Source: UBA2040 sp041674745 (GTDB lineage: Bacteria > Bacteroidota > Bacteroidia > Flavobacteriales_D > Crocinitomicaceae). From it: a stretch of DNA of 64,000 bases. Position numbers and translations under genes: made by a program. This document shows positions 36,787-45,360 of this stretch, piece after piece; within the stretch, counting starts at the first letter, position 1; each line of letters begins with the position of its first letter. The DNA is taken from positions 372,001-436,000 of the forward strand of contig JBAYVD010000001.1 of the NCBI GenBank assembly GCA_041674745.1. The letters are read 5' to 3'. The notes beneath the pieces are model-generated. The model saw only the letters and a list, made by a program, of their open reading frames with translations, was not told the origin of the DNA and searched no databases.

Positions 36787-38482
36787 TTGGAATCAACTTG
36801 AGTTTGCGTTTTAGCTCTTCAATTTTTCGGTTATTCAATTCAATTTTCTTTTCAACCTCTCTTTTCATTTCTTCCGCTCCTTTTGAACGACCGAAGAAAC
36901 CAAGGTTGTTTTCGTATTGCGTGTTTTCAGCTTTGATCGTTTGAATGATACGCTGTAAATCAGATTTCTCTTTGTCCATCAAACGACCTGCATTTGGACT
37001 CGCTTTGAAATTATCCATTTTCGCTTGGAATAGAACTTTTTCTTTTTCCAAACCTTCCAATTTCAATTTCGAGTAATGACCATCCATTGCCGTTTTGAAA
37101 GCGTTGTAGATCGTGTCTTTTTGTTTCATTGGAACATGTCCAATGGCATTGAAATCCGATGCAAACGCTTTTAAATCCGTTAAAGCCTGTTTTTTATCCT
37201 CACCGACTTCATACGTTGAAATTTTATCGATGATGGATTGTTTGGCCAACAAATTAGTCTCATTTTGCTTGTCTTTTTCCTCAAAGTGTTTTTTTCGTGC
37301 ATTGAAGAATACATCACAAGCGCCGCGGAACTCTTTCCACAATTTTTGTTCGCTTTTTTGTCCAGAGTGGCCGATTTTTTTCCATTCGTTTTGCAGGCGG
37401 ATGATTTGGTCGGCGGTCGCTTTCCAATCTTCCGAATGGTTGATTTCTTTGATTCGGTCAATCAATTTTTGTTTGGCATCTACCAAATGTTTGCCTTCTT
37501 CACGAAGCGATTCGAAATACACTTTTTTCTGGTCAAAGAAAATGTCACACGCCGCACGGAATTTTTTCCATACTTCTTCATTTTCTTGTTTTGGACCAAA
37601 ACCAATGTGTTTCCATTCGTCTTGTAAGGCAATGATTTCGGCCGTTTTAACGTCCCAATCTTTTCCAGAATGCAAGGCTTCTAGATCAGCAACACAAGCA
37701 TTCACACGTTCGATCAACGCTTTCTTTGCATCGATGTTTCCGGCTAATTTTTGGCGTCGTTCGTCATAAAACACATTGATTTTTGCATAAACGGCTTTCA
37801 CACTTTCCCAATAACTGGTTTTCATGCTATCCCAAACACCTTCTCCAACCGGACCAATTTCGTCCCATTCGTTTTGCAAGGTTTTGATTTGAGATTCTGT
37901 TTCTTTTATAGACGACAAGGCTGAAAGAGCTTGAATTTTGCCAATCAACTCCAGTTTCAATTGCTCGTTTCGGTGCAAATCGTGTTCTTTCAATTCACGA
38001 TAAATCTTCATGTTGTAGAAGAAACTCTCGAGCAATTTTGAGTATTCCGTTTGTACGTCATCGCGGTTTTCACGAGGAATATCGCCCGTTTCTTTCCACG
38101 CATCGTGAATTTCTTTGAAACTTCCAAAGGCCGCACCGATGTTTTCCTCGTTTTGAATAATGTCTTTCAATTTTGCAATCAAAGCACGTTTGGCTTTCAA
38201 ATTGTTTTCTTGAATTTCCTTTTTCAAATCCGCTGCATCTTTCCGTTTCATTTGGAAAATGCGGTAAATTTCGTTGAATTCTTCCCGAATTGGATCCAAT
38301 TCTGTGTTGGAAGTAACTTCTTCACCCGCCTCCAAAAGCGCCACTTGGCGAAGACGTTCTTCTTCGATCAAGAAATCTTCAAACTTCCCTTTCAATTCAC
38401 TTACTTCACGACTTACTTTCAAGTATTCGGTCGTTTCCGTTAACTTCTTTAGTTCTTCTAAAAATTCAATTTTATTCATCAT
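36779..38482 (-). CDS. DUF349-repeat protein
   Basis: A 567-residue cytoplasmic protein built from about five DUF349 units of roughly 75 residues, each marked by a W(K/D)xIG-type motif (WKETG near 129, WDEIG near 206, WKHIG, WKKIG, then FNAIG) followed by a long helix with xFFxxxKxx(F/Y). Charged coiled-coil segments lie at both ends. DUF349 proteins have no established activity that I can state. It is in the middle of a three-gene operon: 6 bases after the pfkB kinase and overlapping the membrane protein. Confidence 0.85.
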   Translation of the reverse strand: MMNKIEFLEELKKLTETTEYLKVSREVSELKGKFEDFLIEEERLRQVALLEAGEEVTSNTELDPIREEFNEIYRIFQMKRKDAADLKKEIQENNLKAKRALIAKLKDIIQNEENIGAAFGSFKEIHDAWKETGDIPRENRDDVQTEYSKLLESFFYNMKIYRELKEHDLHRNEQLKLELIGKIQALSALSSIKETESQIKTLQNEWDEIGPVGEGVWDSMKTSYWESVKAVYAKINVFYDERRQKLAGNIDAKKALIERVNACVADLEALHSGKDWDVKTAEIIALQDEWKHIGFGPKQENEEVWKKFRAACDIFFDQKKVYFESLREEGKHLVDAKQKLIDRIKEINHSEDWKATADQIIRLQNEWKKIGHSGQKSEQKLWKEFRGACDVFFNARKKHFEEKDKQNETNLLAKQSIIDKISTYEVGEDKKQALTDLKAFASDFNAIGHVPMKQKDTIYNAFKTAMDGHYSKLKLEGLEKEKVLFQAKMDNFKASPNAGRLMDKEKSDLQRIIQTIKAENTQYENNLGFFGRSKGAEEMKREVEKKIELNNRKIEELKRKLKLIPNE

Positions 38483-38488
38483 CTTGAA

Positions 38489-39421
38489 TTATTGAGCGAT
38501 TGCTTCACCCATCGAGAAATTCGACAAGGCAACAAATTTTTCTATTCTGTTTTCCACTTCTTGACGGGTAATGGTCGTCAATTTCTCCGTTCCAAATTTT
38601 TCACAGCAGAAAGAAGCCAAGGCTGAACCAGCGATTACGGCTCTTTTCATGTTTTCGAAACTGATGTCGTTGGTGCTGGACAAATAACCCATGAAACCAC
38701 CTGCAAACGTATCGCCTGCACCGGTTGGATCAAATACTTCTTCCAAAGGAAGCGCTGGAGCGTAGAATATATTTTCTTCGTGGAACAACAAAGCACCGTG
38801 TTCACCTTTTTTGATGATCAAGTATTTGCAACCCATCGCACGAATCACTTTTGCCGCTTTCATCAAGCTGTATTCACCTGACAATTGACGTGCTTCTTCG
38901 TCGTTTACGATTAACAAATCCACTTTTGCAATGGTTTTTTTCAAATCTTCCAAAGCGATGTCCATCCAGAAATTCATGGTATCCATTGCAATCAATTTTG
39001 GACGAGTCGCCAAACGGTCGATTACCAAACCTTGAACTTGTGGAGATAGATTTCCCAACATCAAAAAATCTGTTGCTTGGTAGCTTTCTGGAATAATCGG
39101 ATCGAAATGTTCCAATACATTCAATTCTGTCACCAAGGTATCACGTGAGTTCATGTCATTGTGGTACTTCCCTGACCAAAAGAATGTTTTCTCACCTTTT
39201 TTCACTTGAAGACCTTCAAGATCAACGCCTTTCGAGCTCAATTGGTCCAACATGGCTTGAGGAAAATCCTCACCAACCACGGCAACAATTCGCTGATTTT
39301 TTTCATAGAAAGAGGCTGATAAAGCAATATAGGTTCCTGCTCCACCGATAATCTTATCTGTCTTCCCAAAAGGTGTTTCAATTGCGTCAAATGCAACGCT
39401 TCCAACTGTCAATAAACTCAT
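38489..39421 (-). CDS. PfkB-family sugar/nucleoside kinase
   Basis: A 310-residue kinase of the ribokinase/PfkB family. The N-terminal GGAGTYIALSAS (about 26-37) belongs to the substrate site, and DPTGAGDTFAGGFMGYL (about 236-252) holds the catalytic Asp and the anion hole. The substrate is not obvious from the sequence; adenosine or fructose-type substrates are possible. It begins the operon with the DUF349 gene and has a good promoter at 39440-39468. Confidence 0.85.
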   Translation of the reverse strand: MSLLTVGSVAFDAIETPFGKTDKIIGGAGTYIALSASFYEKNQRIVAVVGEDFPQAMLDQLSSKGVDLEGLQVKKGEKTFFWSGKYHNDMNSRDTLVTELNVLEHFDPIIPESYQATDFLMLGNLSPQVQGLVIDRLATRPKLIAMDTMNFWMDIALEDLKKTIAKVDLLIVNDEEARQLSGEYSLMKAAKVIRAMGCKYLIIKKGEHGALLFHEENIFYAPALPLEEVFDPTGAGDTFAGGFMGYLSSTNDISFENMKRAVIAGSALASFCCEKFGTEKLTTITRQEVENRIEKFVALSNFSMGEAIAQ

Positions 39422-39439
39422 TTCAATTTTTTAGAACCG

Positions 39440-39468
39440 CAAAGTTAAGCAAAAAGCCCTAAATCAAA
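39440..39468 (-). promoter_or_regulatory. Promoter of the pfkB operon
   Basis: On the minus strand TTTG (39465-39468) and TAACTTTG (39440-39447) are separated by 17 bases. The -7 element lies 18 bases before the pfkB start. It matches the Bacteroidota consensus. Confidence 0.65.
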
Positions 39469-39601
39469 GATTAAACGCCTATTTCCTTTTGATTTTCTTT
39501 GGGTAAAAAAGGGATTTGATTCAATCCTCAATTCAATGTGGATAGAAACCTGCTAGTAAATGGTTCTAGAATCAATCTCCTACTTATTTTTGTGCACGTA
39601 T

Positions 39602-41056
39602 ATGAAAGATATCAAACTTCATCAAGTTCTGGGTTTTCTCGTTGGTGTGGCGCTTCTAATGGGCGGTTTATCGGCTATTGTGCCAGATGAAGGTTGGGAT
39701 GTGGGTTTCACCCGATTGAAATTCATGTCGTCCCAAGAGGTATTGAAACCGGTGAAACAAGAGAAAAAAGACATTTCCAAGATCATCGAAAGTTTGGATA
39801 CGAGCGTGGTCCGAGAAGAAAAGAAGGTTTTACATGTAAACGGCTCCAAAGGTGATTTGGGAGCGCCGGGTAAGACCAATTTTGATGTAGAAAATGTAAC
39901 CCAAGTAAAATCTTCCAGTGGCGCCAAGAAATTTTTGCAAGCTTTTTACGAGCAATTAAAGGATTTGCCCAACAGCAAAAAGAAAATTCGAATCTTGCAT
40001 TTTGGCGACTCGCAAATTGAAGGCGATCGCATGACTGGATTTATTCGTCAACGCATGCAAGAGCAATTTGGCGGGTACGGACCAGGTCTAATTCCGGCCA
40101 ACAATGTTTATCCAACCTTGGCATTTCAGCAAAGTTATTCCGCCAATTTTATTCGATACACCTGTTTTGGTGGGCCGAAACTATCGAATCGCAAATATGG
40201 TGTGTTGAATTCAGCGGCTCGATTCACTCCGGAGACGAGAGATTCTTCAATGGTCAACGATGTGGAGGCATGGATTGATATTCGTCCTGGAAGTGGAGCG
40301 TATGGTCGTGCAAAAACGTACAACAATGTGAAACTATTTTACAACAGTTGTGTGGAGCCGTGCAATGTAAAAGTGTACCAAGGCGGCAATTTAATTCACG
40401 AAGAAGAGTTGAAGACCGATGGAGCGGCGCACACGCTATCGCTTAGTTTTGGTTCAACGCCCGGTTCGTTGCGCTATGTTTTCAAGAGCAAATACAGTCC
40501 AAATATCAACGGATTTTCTTTGGAAGGAGATTATGGACTGCAAGTGGACAACATCGGAATGCGCGGCTCAAGTGGCACGTTTTTTGGCGCAATCAATCAA
40601 CCATCGTTTGCGAACATGTTAAACGAATTGAACGTGGGAATGGTGATTATGCAATTTGGTGGAAATTCGATGCCCGGCATGAAGGACAGTGCTTCGGTGC
40701 GCAATTATGTCAATTATTTTCAAGGGCAATTGCGAACCTTGCGTAAATTGAAACCAGATTTGGCTATCATGGTGATTGGCCCAAGTGACATGTCGAAAAT
40801 GATCAACGGAACCTACGAAACATATCCAATGTTGCCTTACTGTGTTGAGCAAATGAAAAAAGCGAGTATAAATATGAATATCGGATTTTGGGATTTATTC
40901 GACGCGATGGGCGGAAAGAACAGTATGCCTTCTTGGGTCGAAAAAGATTTGGCGAGATCGGATTATACACATTTCAGTATCAAAGGAGCAAGTTTCGCCG
41001 CGCAACTTTTTTACGATGCTTTAATGGCTGAATTTTTACAAATGGGAAAAAATTGA
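39602..41056 (+). CDS. SGNH/GDSL-like hydrolase, first of an acyltransferase cassette
   Basis: A 484-residue membrane-anchored protein from ATG 39602 (the upstream 14 residues are not convincing). A signal anchor occupies about 9-28. The SGNH fold is shown by HFGDSQIEGDRM (nucleophile Ser near 136), FGGNSMPGM as block III and DYTHFSIKG (catalytic Asp/His) near 460. Such proteins act as the extracytoplasmic partner of MBOAT acyltransferases such as AlgJ or AlgX. The stop overlaps the next start (TGATG), and an MBOAT gene follows the second SGNH gene. Confidence 0.85.
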   Translation: MKDIKLHQVLGFLVGVALLMGGLSAIVPDEGWDVGFTRLKFMSSQEVLKPVKQEKKDISKIIESLDTSVVREEKKVLHVNGSKGDLGAPGKTNFDVENVTQVKSSSGAKKFLQAFYEQLKDLPNSKKKIRILHFGDSQIEGDRMTGFIRQRMQEQFGGYGPGLIPANNVYPTLAFQQSYSANFIRYTCFGGPKLSNRKYGVLNSAARFTPETRDSSMVNDVEAWIDIRPGSGAYGRAKTYNNVKLFYNSCVEPCNVKVYQGGNLIHEEELKTDGAAHTLSLSFGSTPGSLRYVFKSKYSPNINGFSLEGDYGLQVDNIGMRGSSGTFFGAINQPSFANMLNELNVGMVIMQFGGNSMPGMKDSASVRNYVNYFQGQLRTLRKLKPDLAIMVIGPSDMSKMINGTYETYPMLPYCVEQMKKASINMNIGFWDLFDAMGGKNSMPSWVEKDLARSDYTHFSIKGASFAAQLFYDALMAEFLQMGKN

Positions 41057-42378
41057 TGCTAAAAAACACGTTATTATTGTTTGCTTTTTGTGTTTTAGTA
41101 AGCATGGATTCGAAAGCGCAGGTGATTGAAGTAAAAGACTCGCTCTCTGCTTTTCATCCAGAAAAATCGATTGATTTTGATACGAATTTCATGGCCAACT
41201 TCCCTATGGTCAATTTTGATTTGAATTACTTTCAATTTTATTCTGCTGAAAGTCCAAATTGGGAATATCTCGCTCAAAAACTCCAAAAAATGGAGAACTT
41301 AAAAAGCGAAAAACTCAATTTTTACCACATTGGCGGTTCCCATTTGCAAGCAGATATTTATACCCATGATGTTCGGACGAAGCTGCAAACACGCTGGTCC
41401 GAAATCCCGGGAGAAAGAGGCTGGGTATTTCCGTTTGATTTGGCCATGACCAACAATCCTTGGAATTATGAATTTTCATCCCCCAACCAGTGGCAAAGCT
41501 ATCGAAGTGTGGTTAGTGCCCAGCGGGATCAAGATTATGGCCTTTTAGGGGCAAAAATAACGTGCAGTGATTCCATCACCAATATTCTCTTCAAATACGA
41601 CAAAACCGACGTAAAATCACCGTTTACAAAAATTCGAATTTTCCACAACCAGGGCGATTTTCCCTTTGATTTCAATTGGGGAAGTGATGAAATATTATGG
41701 TGGACACAATCAATCGATACGGTTGTCGGGTATACCGAAGTGGTTTTCATGGAACCGTTGACTTCGTTTGATTTACAGATTGAGCGCTGCGTAAAAGAAG
41801 TGATTCCTTTGGAAATCTATGGTTTTCAATTATTGAATGATTCGCCAGGGATTTCCTACACAGCAATTGGTATCAATGGTGCTGGATTGTATACCTATTT
41901 GGATTGCATCAATTTTGAGGAACAATTGCGGACCTTACCGCCGGATTTCTTTGCTTTTTCTGTGGGTACAAATGACGGAAATGTTCCCTATGACGATTTT
42001 GATCCGCAAGTGTACAAGTCCAATTTGGAGAAAATGATGAAAATCGTTTTGCGGGCGAATCCGAAATGTGCCATTCTTTTGACCGTGCCGAATGATTCAT
42101 ACTACCACAAAATTCATTTGAACCGAAATATCGACCGAGAACGAACCGTGATTCGTGAATTGGCAGAACAATATCAAGTACCGGTGTATGATTTTTATGG
42201 AATTATGGGCGAATTGGGTTCGTCCAAGCATTGGCATCGTCATCAATTGATGCGTTCCGACTTGGTTCACTTTAGCGCGGAGGGCTATCATTTAATTGGA
42301 GATTTGTACTACGATGCTTTTCAAAAATTCTTGATTCAGTTTAATCAACGAATGGTACCAAACGATAATATGAAATAG
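41056..42378 (+). CDS. SGNH/GDSL-like hydrolase, second of the cassette
   Basis: A 440-residue exported protein from ATG 41056, giving the signal peptide MLKNTLLLFAF to DSKAQ. The SGNH blocks are HIGGSHLQADIYTHD (nucleophile Ser near 96, with GGS replacing the usual GDS), FFAFSVGTNDGN (block III) and DLVHFSAEGYH (Asp/His near 410). It is a divergent paralogue of the preceding protein. It probably transfers or removes acetyl groups on a surface polymer, together with the MBOAT protein encoded one base after its stop. Confidence 0.85.
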   Translation: MLKNTLLLFAFCVLVSMDSKAQVIEVKDSLSAFHPEKSIDFDTNFMANFPMVNFDLNYFQFYSAESPNWEYLAQKLQKMENLKSEKLNFYHIGGSHLQADIYTHDVRTKLQTRWSEIPGERGWVFPFDLAMTNNPWNYEFSSPNQWQSYRSVVSAQRDQDYGLLGAKITCSDSITNILFKYDKTDVKSPFTKIRIFHNQGDFPFDFNWGSDEILWWTQSIDTVVGYTEVVFMEPLTSFDLQIERCVKEVIPLEIYGFQLLNDSPGISYTAIGINGAGLYTYLDCINFEEQLRTLPPDFFAFSVGTNDGNVPYDDFDPQVYKSNLEKMMKIVLRANPKCAILLTVPNDSYYHKIHLNRNIDRERTVIRELAEQYQVPVYDFYGIMGELGSSKHWHRHQLMRSDLVHFSAEGYHLIGDLYYDAFQKFLIQFNQRMVPNDNMK

Positions 42379-42379
42379 T

Positions 42380-44350
42380 ATGCTGGCTTTCGAACGCTTG
42401 ACTTCGGTATTTTCTTTTGCTTTTGACCCTGCGTCACCGTTGAGTTTTACTCAGCTAAATTTCTGGGTATTTTTCATTTTGGTATTTGGCGTATTCACCT
42501 TGTTGGATTTATCGAAACGGGTAAAATTGATTTCCTTTTTCGCGACTTCCGTTGTCGGATTAACTTTCTTTCAGTTTCACGACGCTTCGACCCTTTTGTT
42601 TTTCATTGGCTTCAACTATTTTCTATTCAAAGAACCTTTCGCGATAAAGTGGCAGAAATGGCTAGGTTTTAGTCTGGTCAATGGTGCGGCGTTGGCCTAT
42701 TTGACATGGCGATTGATGCAAGGGAAATTTGCGCTTCAATTATCGTCCTTCGATTGTTGGCTACTATTTTTAGCCGCCGTGTTTTTACTTTCTCGTTTTC
42801 ACGAAAAATTCTGGGTGCGCAGTTTTTTCTTGACTGGCGTAAGTGTATTCTTCTATTACAAATCGTCGGAATTGTTTGTTTTGCTGTTAGGGTTGAGTTT
42901 GGTCGTGAATTTCTTCATGGGCAAATGGATTTTCAAGGCCGAAACACCGCTTCGAAAAAAATGGATCATTGCCTTTTCGGCTTTGTTCAACATTCTAATT
43001 CTGGGGTATTTCAAATACGCTTATTTTTTCACGGAATCGTTCAACGAGGTTTTTCATACCAATTACGAAGTATTCAATCACTTTGCGCGCTGGGCAAATG
43101 GGTTTTGGGGTGAAGGTTCATTCTCTGAAAGGATCATGCTGCCCGTTGGAGTTTCCTTTTTTACATTCCAAAGTATTTCTTACGTCGTAGATATTTACCG
43201 CAAGGAGATTGAGCCCGTAAAAAGTTTCTTCGACTATGCTTTCTTTGTCACGTTCTTTCCACAATTGGTGGCTGGTCCGATCGTGCGAGCACGGGATTTT
43301 ATTCCTCAAATCCATCAGCCATTTCAACTCGACAACAAAGATTTCTCCTGGGCAATCGTTCAAATCGTAAAAGGTTTGATGAAAAAAGTCATTTTGGCCG
43401 ATTACATCGCGATTCATTTTATCGACTTGGTAGCGGAATCTCCAGAATCCTATCCAGGTTTTGTCTCCATTTTAGCGATGTGGGGTTATTCCTTACAGAT
43501 TTACGGCGATTTTTCTGGTTATACCGACATTGCCATCGGGATTTCTCGTTTGATGGGATTCAAGTTATTGGAAAATTTCAATTCGCCCTACAAAGCCACA
43601 AGTGTAGCCGATTTTTGGCGAAGATGGCACAAATCATTGGGTTCTTGGTTGAGAGATTACTTGTACATCCCATTGGGTGGAAATCGAACAGGTGGAATCG
43701 GAACGTATATCGCTTCGACTATCGTTTTTATCTTTTTGATATTAATTACCAAATGGTACGCCTTAATTTTCGTCTACTTTGGTTTAATGATCATTTACAT
43801 CTACGGCGTGCTGTTTATCAAGAACTTTAAAAGTTTGATTCATCGCGACTTGAATTTGTTGATTACCATGGTTGTAGGTGGACTTTGGCACGGTGCCAGC
43901 ACAAATTTCGTGATTTGGGGTGCCATGAACGGTGCAGCATTGATTTTGTACAACTATTGGCGAAAAATCAGCCCATATGAAACAAAAACTGGTTGGTTTA
44001 CTCATTTCTGGAAAATTTTCGTAACCTTTAATTTCATCACTTTTACCCGGATTTGGTTCCGCTTGGAAGACGATGGACAGCCGCTGATAATGCTCAATCA
44101 AATCGCGCATCATTTTGATTTTTCATGGCCTGTTTTCAGTAAGGTGATTACAACTTATGCCTCGGTTTTCATCGTGATGATTTTCGGTTTTTTGGTGCAT
44201 TGGTTGCCTCAAAGAATAAAAGATGGCTGGGAATTTCGTTTCGAAAAGTTGTCTATCTATAGTAAAGTAATGGCCGTGACCGTTTTGTTATTTGCGATGT
44301 ACCAAGCCATTTCAGACGTGAGCAAACCCTTTGTTTACTTCCAGTTTTAG
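42380..44350 (+). CDS. MBOAT-family O-acyltransferase (AlgI/DltB-like)
   Basis: A 656-residue integral membrane acyltransferase with many membrane helices. It has the AlgI-family core VSFFTFQSISYVVDIYR (about 256-272), FFPQLVAGPIVRARDFIPQ (about 293-311) and the catalytic-histidine block GGLWHGASTNFVIWG (about 499-513). It moves acyl groups, usually acetyl, across the inner membrane for O-acetylation of a polysaccharide or cell wall polymer. It is the last gene of the cassette with the two SGNH proteins. The N-terminal 190 residues carry extra helices compared with E. coli or Pseudomonas AlgI. Confidence 0.92.
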   Translation: MLAFERLTSVFSFAFDPASPLSFTQLNFWVFFILVFGVFTLLDLSKRVKLISFFATSVVGLTFFQFHDASTLLFFIGFNYFLFKEPFAIKWQKWLGFSLVNGAALAYLTWRLMQGKFALQLSSFDCWLLFLAAVFLLSRFHEKFWVRSFFLTGVSVFFYYKSSELFVLLLGLSLVVNFFMGKWIFKAETPLRKKWIIAFSALFNILILGYFKYAYFFTESFNEVFHTNYEVFNHFARWANGFWGEGSFSERIMLPVGVSFFTFQSISYVVDIYRKEIEPVKSFFDYAFFVTFFPQLVAGPIVRARDFIPQIHQPFQLDNKDFSWAIVQIVKGLMKKVILADYIAIHFIDLVAESPESYPGFVSILAMWGYSLQIYGDFSGYTDIAIGISRLMGFKLLENFNSPYKATSVADFWRRWHKSLGSWLRDYLYIPLGGNRTGGIGTYIASTIVFIFLILITKWYALIFVYFGLMIIYIYGVLFIKNFKSLIHRDLNLLITMVVGGLWHGASTNFVIWGAMNGAALILYNYWRKISPYETKTGWFTHFWKIFVTFNFITFTRIWFRLEDDGQPLIMLNQIAHHFDFSWPVFSKVITTYASVFIVMIFGFLVHWLPQRIKDGWEFRFEKLSIYSKVMAVTVLLFAMYQAISDVSKPFVYFQF

Positions 44351-44352
44351 AA

Positions 44353-44387
44353 AACAAAAAAACCGTTTTCGGTTATTGAAAACGGTT
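44353..44387 (-). terminator. Terminator of the LytTR operon
   Basis: AACCGTTTTC/GAAAACGGTT (44361-44370 and 44378-44387, loop 7) is followed on the minus strand by a U-rich run (44353-44360). It ends the minus-strand kinase/regulator transcript and lies between convergent genes. A second, U-less inverted repeat GAGAGAAATA/TATTTCTCTC is at 44462-44496. Confidence 0.75.
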
Positions 44388-44586
44388 CATTGAACAGCGG
44401 TTTAAGTTATTAACTTATCTTTTCAATTGCCCTAAAGACAATTTTTTCAGTGAAAATAGGCGAGAGAAATAAAATAGTTTGCTTCCTATTTCTCTCTGTT
44501 CAGACATAAAAGTAGACCTATTTACCCAGCCTTATCTGAGGAAATTGAAAATGTGAAAAGGAATGAGTAAACGGTCAAATCCCTTA

Positions 44587-45360
44587 TTAAATGGAAAATT
44601 GATTTAGTAAATGGCGCTTTCTTCTGGAAAAAGGTACTTGCATTCCAGATTTTAGCGTGACAAACCCTCCTTCTTTTGGAGAATATTTTTCGATGAATTT
44701 TACGTTGACAATAAATGATTTGTGAACGCGTATGAAAACGGATTCGTCCAACAGGTTTTCAAACTCTTTGAGTGTTTTTGAACTTAGGTGTTTTTCATTG
44801 TTGAAATGAATAAGCGTATAATTGCTCGATGCTTCAAAATAGTGAATAGCGTTTTTATCTATGAATTGAAGGTCACCGTTGTTGTGAACGGCCAATACTT
44901 CTGAAGATTTTGTTTTTTCAACATTCAGCGCGGCAAGGAGTTGGTTGATTTGATTGAATGCTGGTGCTGGTTTGGGTGGTGAAAGTTTGGATAGTCGATT
45001 GACGGTATTTTCCAATTGCTCCACATGAATTGGTTTCAGTAAATAATCAAAAGCGGCATATTTAAAAGCCTGAATAGCATAGTTGTCATAAGCTGTGGTA
45101 AAAATGATTTTACCTTCAAAATCCGTCATTTTTTCAATGAATTCAAATCCGGACATTTTAGGCATATTGATATCAATAAACAAAACATCTGGTTCTAAAT
45201 CTTCCATTTTTTCAAGCGCGAGAAATGGGTCTTGCGTAACCAATACGACTTCAATCGTTGGGCAATATTGATCAATCATTGAATTCAATAATTGACATGC
45301 GGTTTTTTCATCATCCAAAATGATAGCCGTTAATATTCTATTTTTAGATTCTAGACTCAT
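44587..45360 (-). CDS. LytTR-family response regulator
   Basis: A 257-residue response regulator. The receiver domain (about 10-130) has acidic residues DDE near 16-18, the phospho-acceptor Asp63 in FIDINMPKMSG, the conserved Thr/Ala region TTAYDNYA and Lys in LLKPI. The LytTR DNA-binding domain (about 155-257) contains AVHNNGDLQFIDKNAIHYFEA and FIRVHKSFIVNVKFIEKY. It pairs with the upstream kinase, whose stop lies 17 bases inside this gene. Confidence 0.93.
   Translation of the reverse strand: MSLESKNRILTAIILDDEKTACQLLNSMIDQYCPTIEVVLVTQDPFLALEKMEDLEPDVLFIDINMPKMSGFEFIEKMTDFEGKIIFTTAYDNYAIQAFKYAAFDYLLKPIHVEQLENTVNRLSKLSPPKPAPAFNQINQLLAALNVEKTKSSEVLAVHNNGDLQFIDKNAIHYFEASSNYTLIHFNNEKHLSSKTLKEFENLLDESVFIRVHKSFIVNVKFIEKYSPKEGGFVTLKSGMQVPFSRRKRHLLNQFSI

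Noticed and set aside
37113..37769. 218-codon ORF on the plus strand inside the DUF349 gene
   Set aside because: It is the antisense shadow of the repetitive coding frame, Cys/Ser/Phe-rich without any domain.
44462..44496. Second terminator after the MBOAT gene
   Set aside because: The inverted repeat GAGAGAAATA/TATTTCTCTC has a 15-base loop and no U-tract on either strand.
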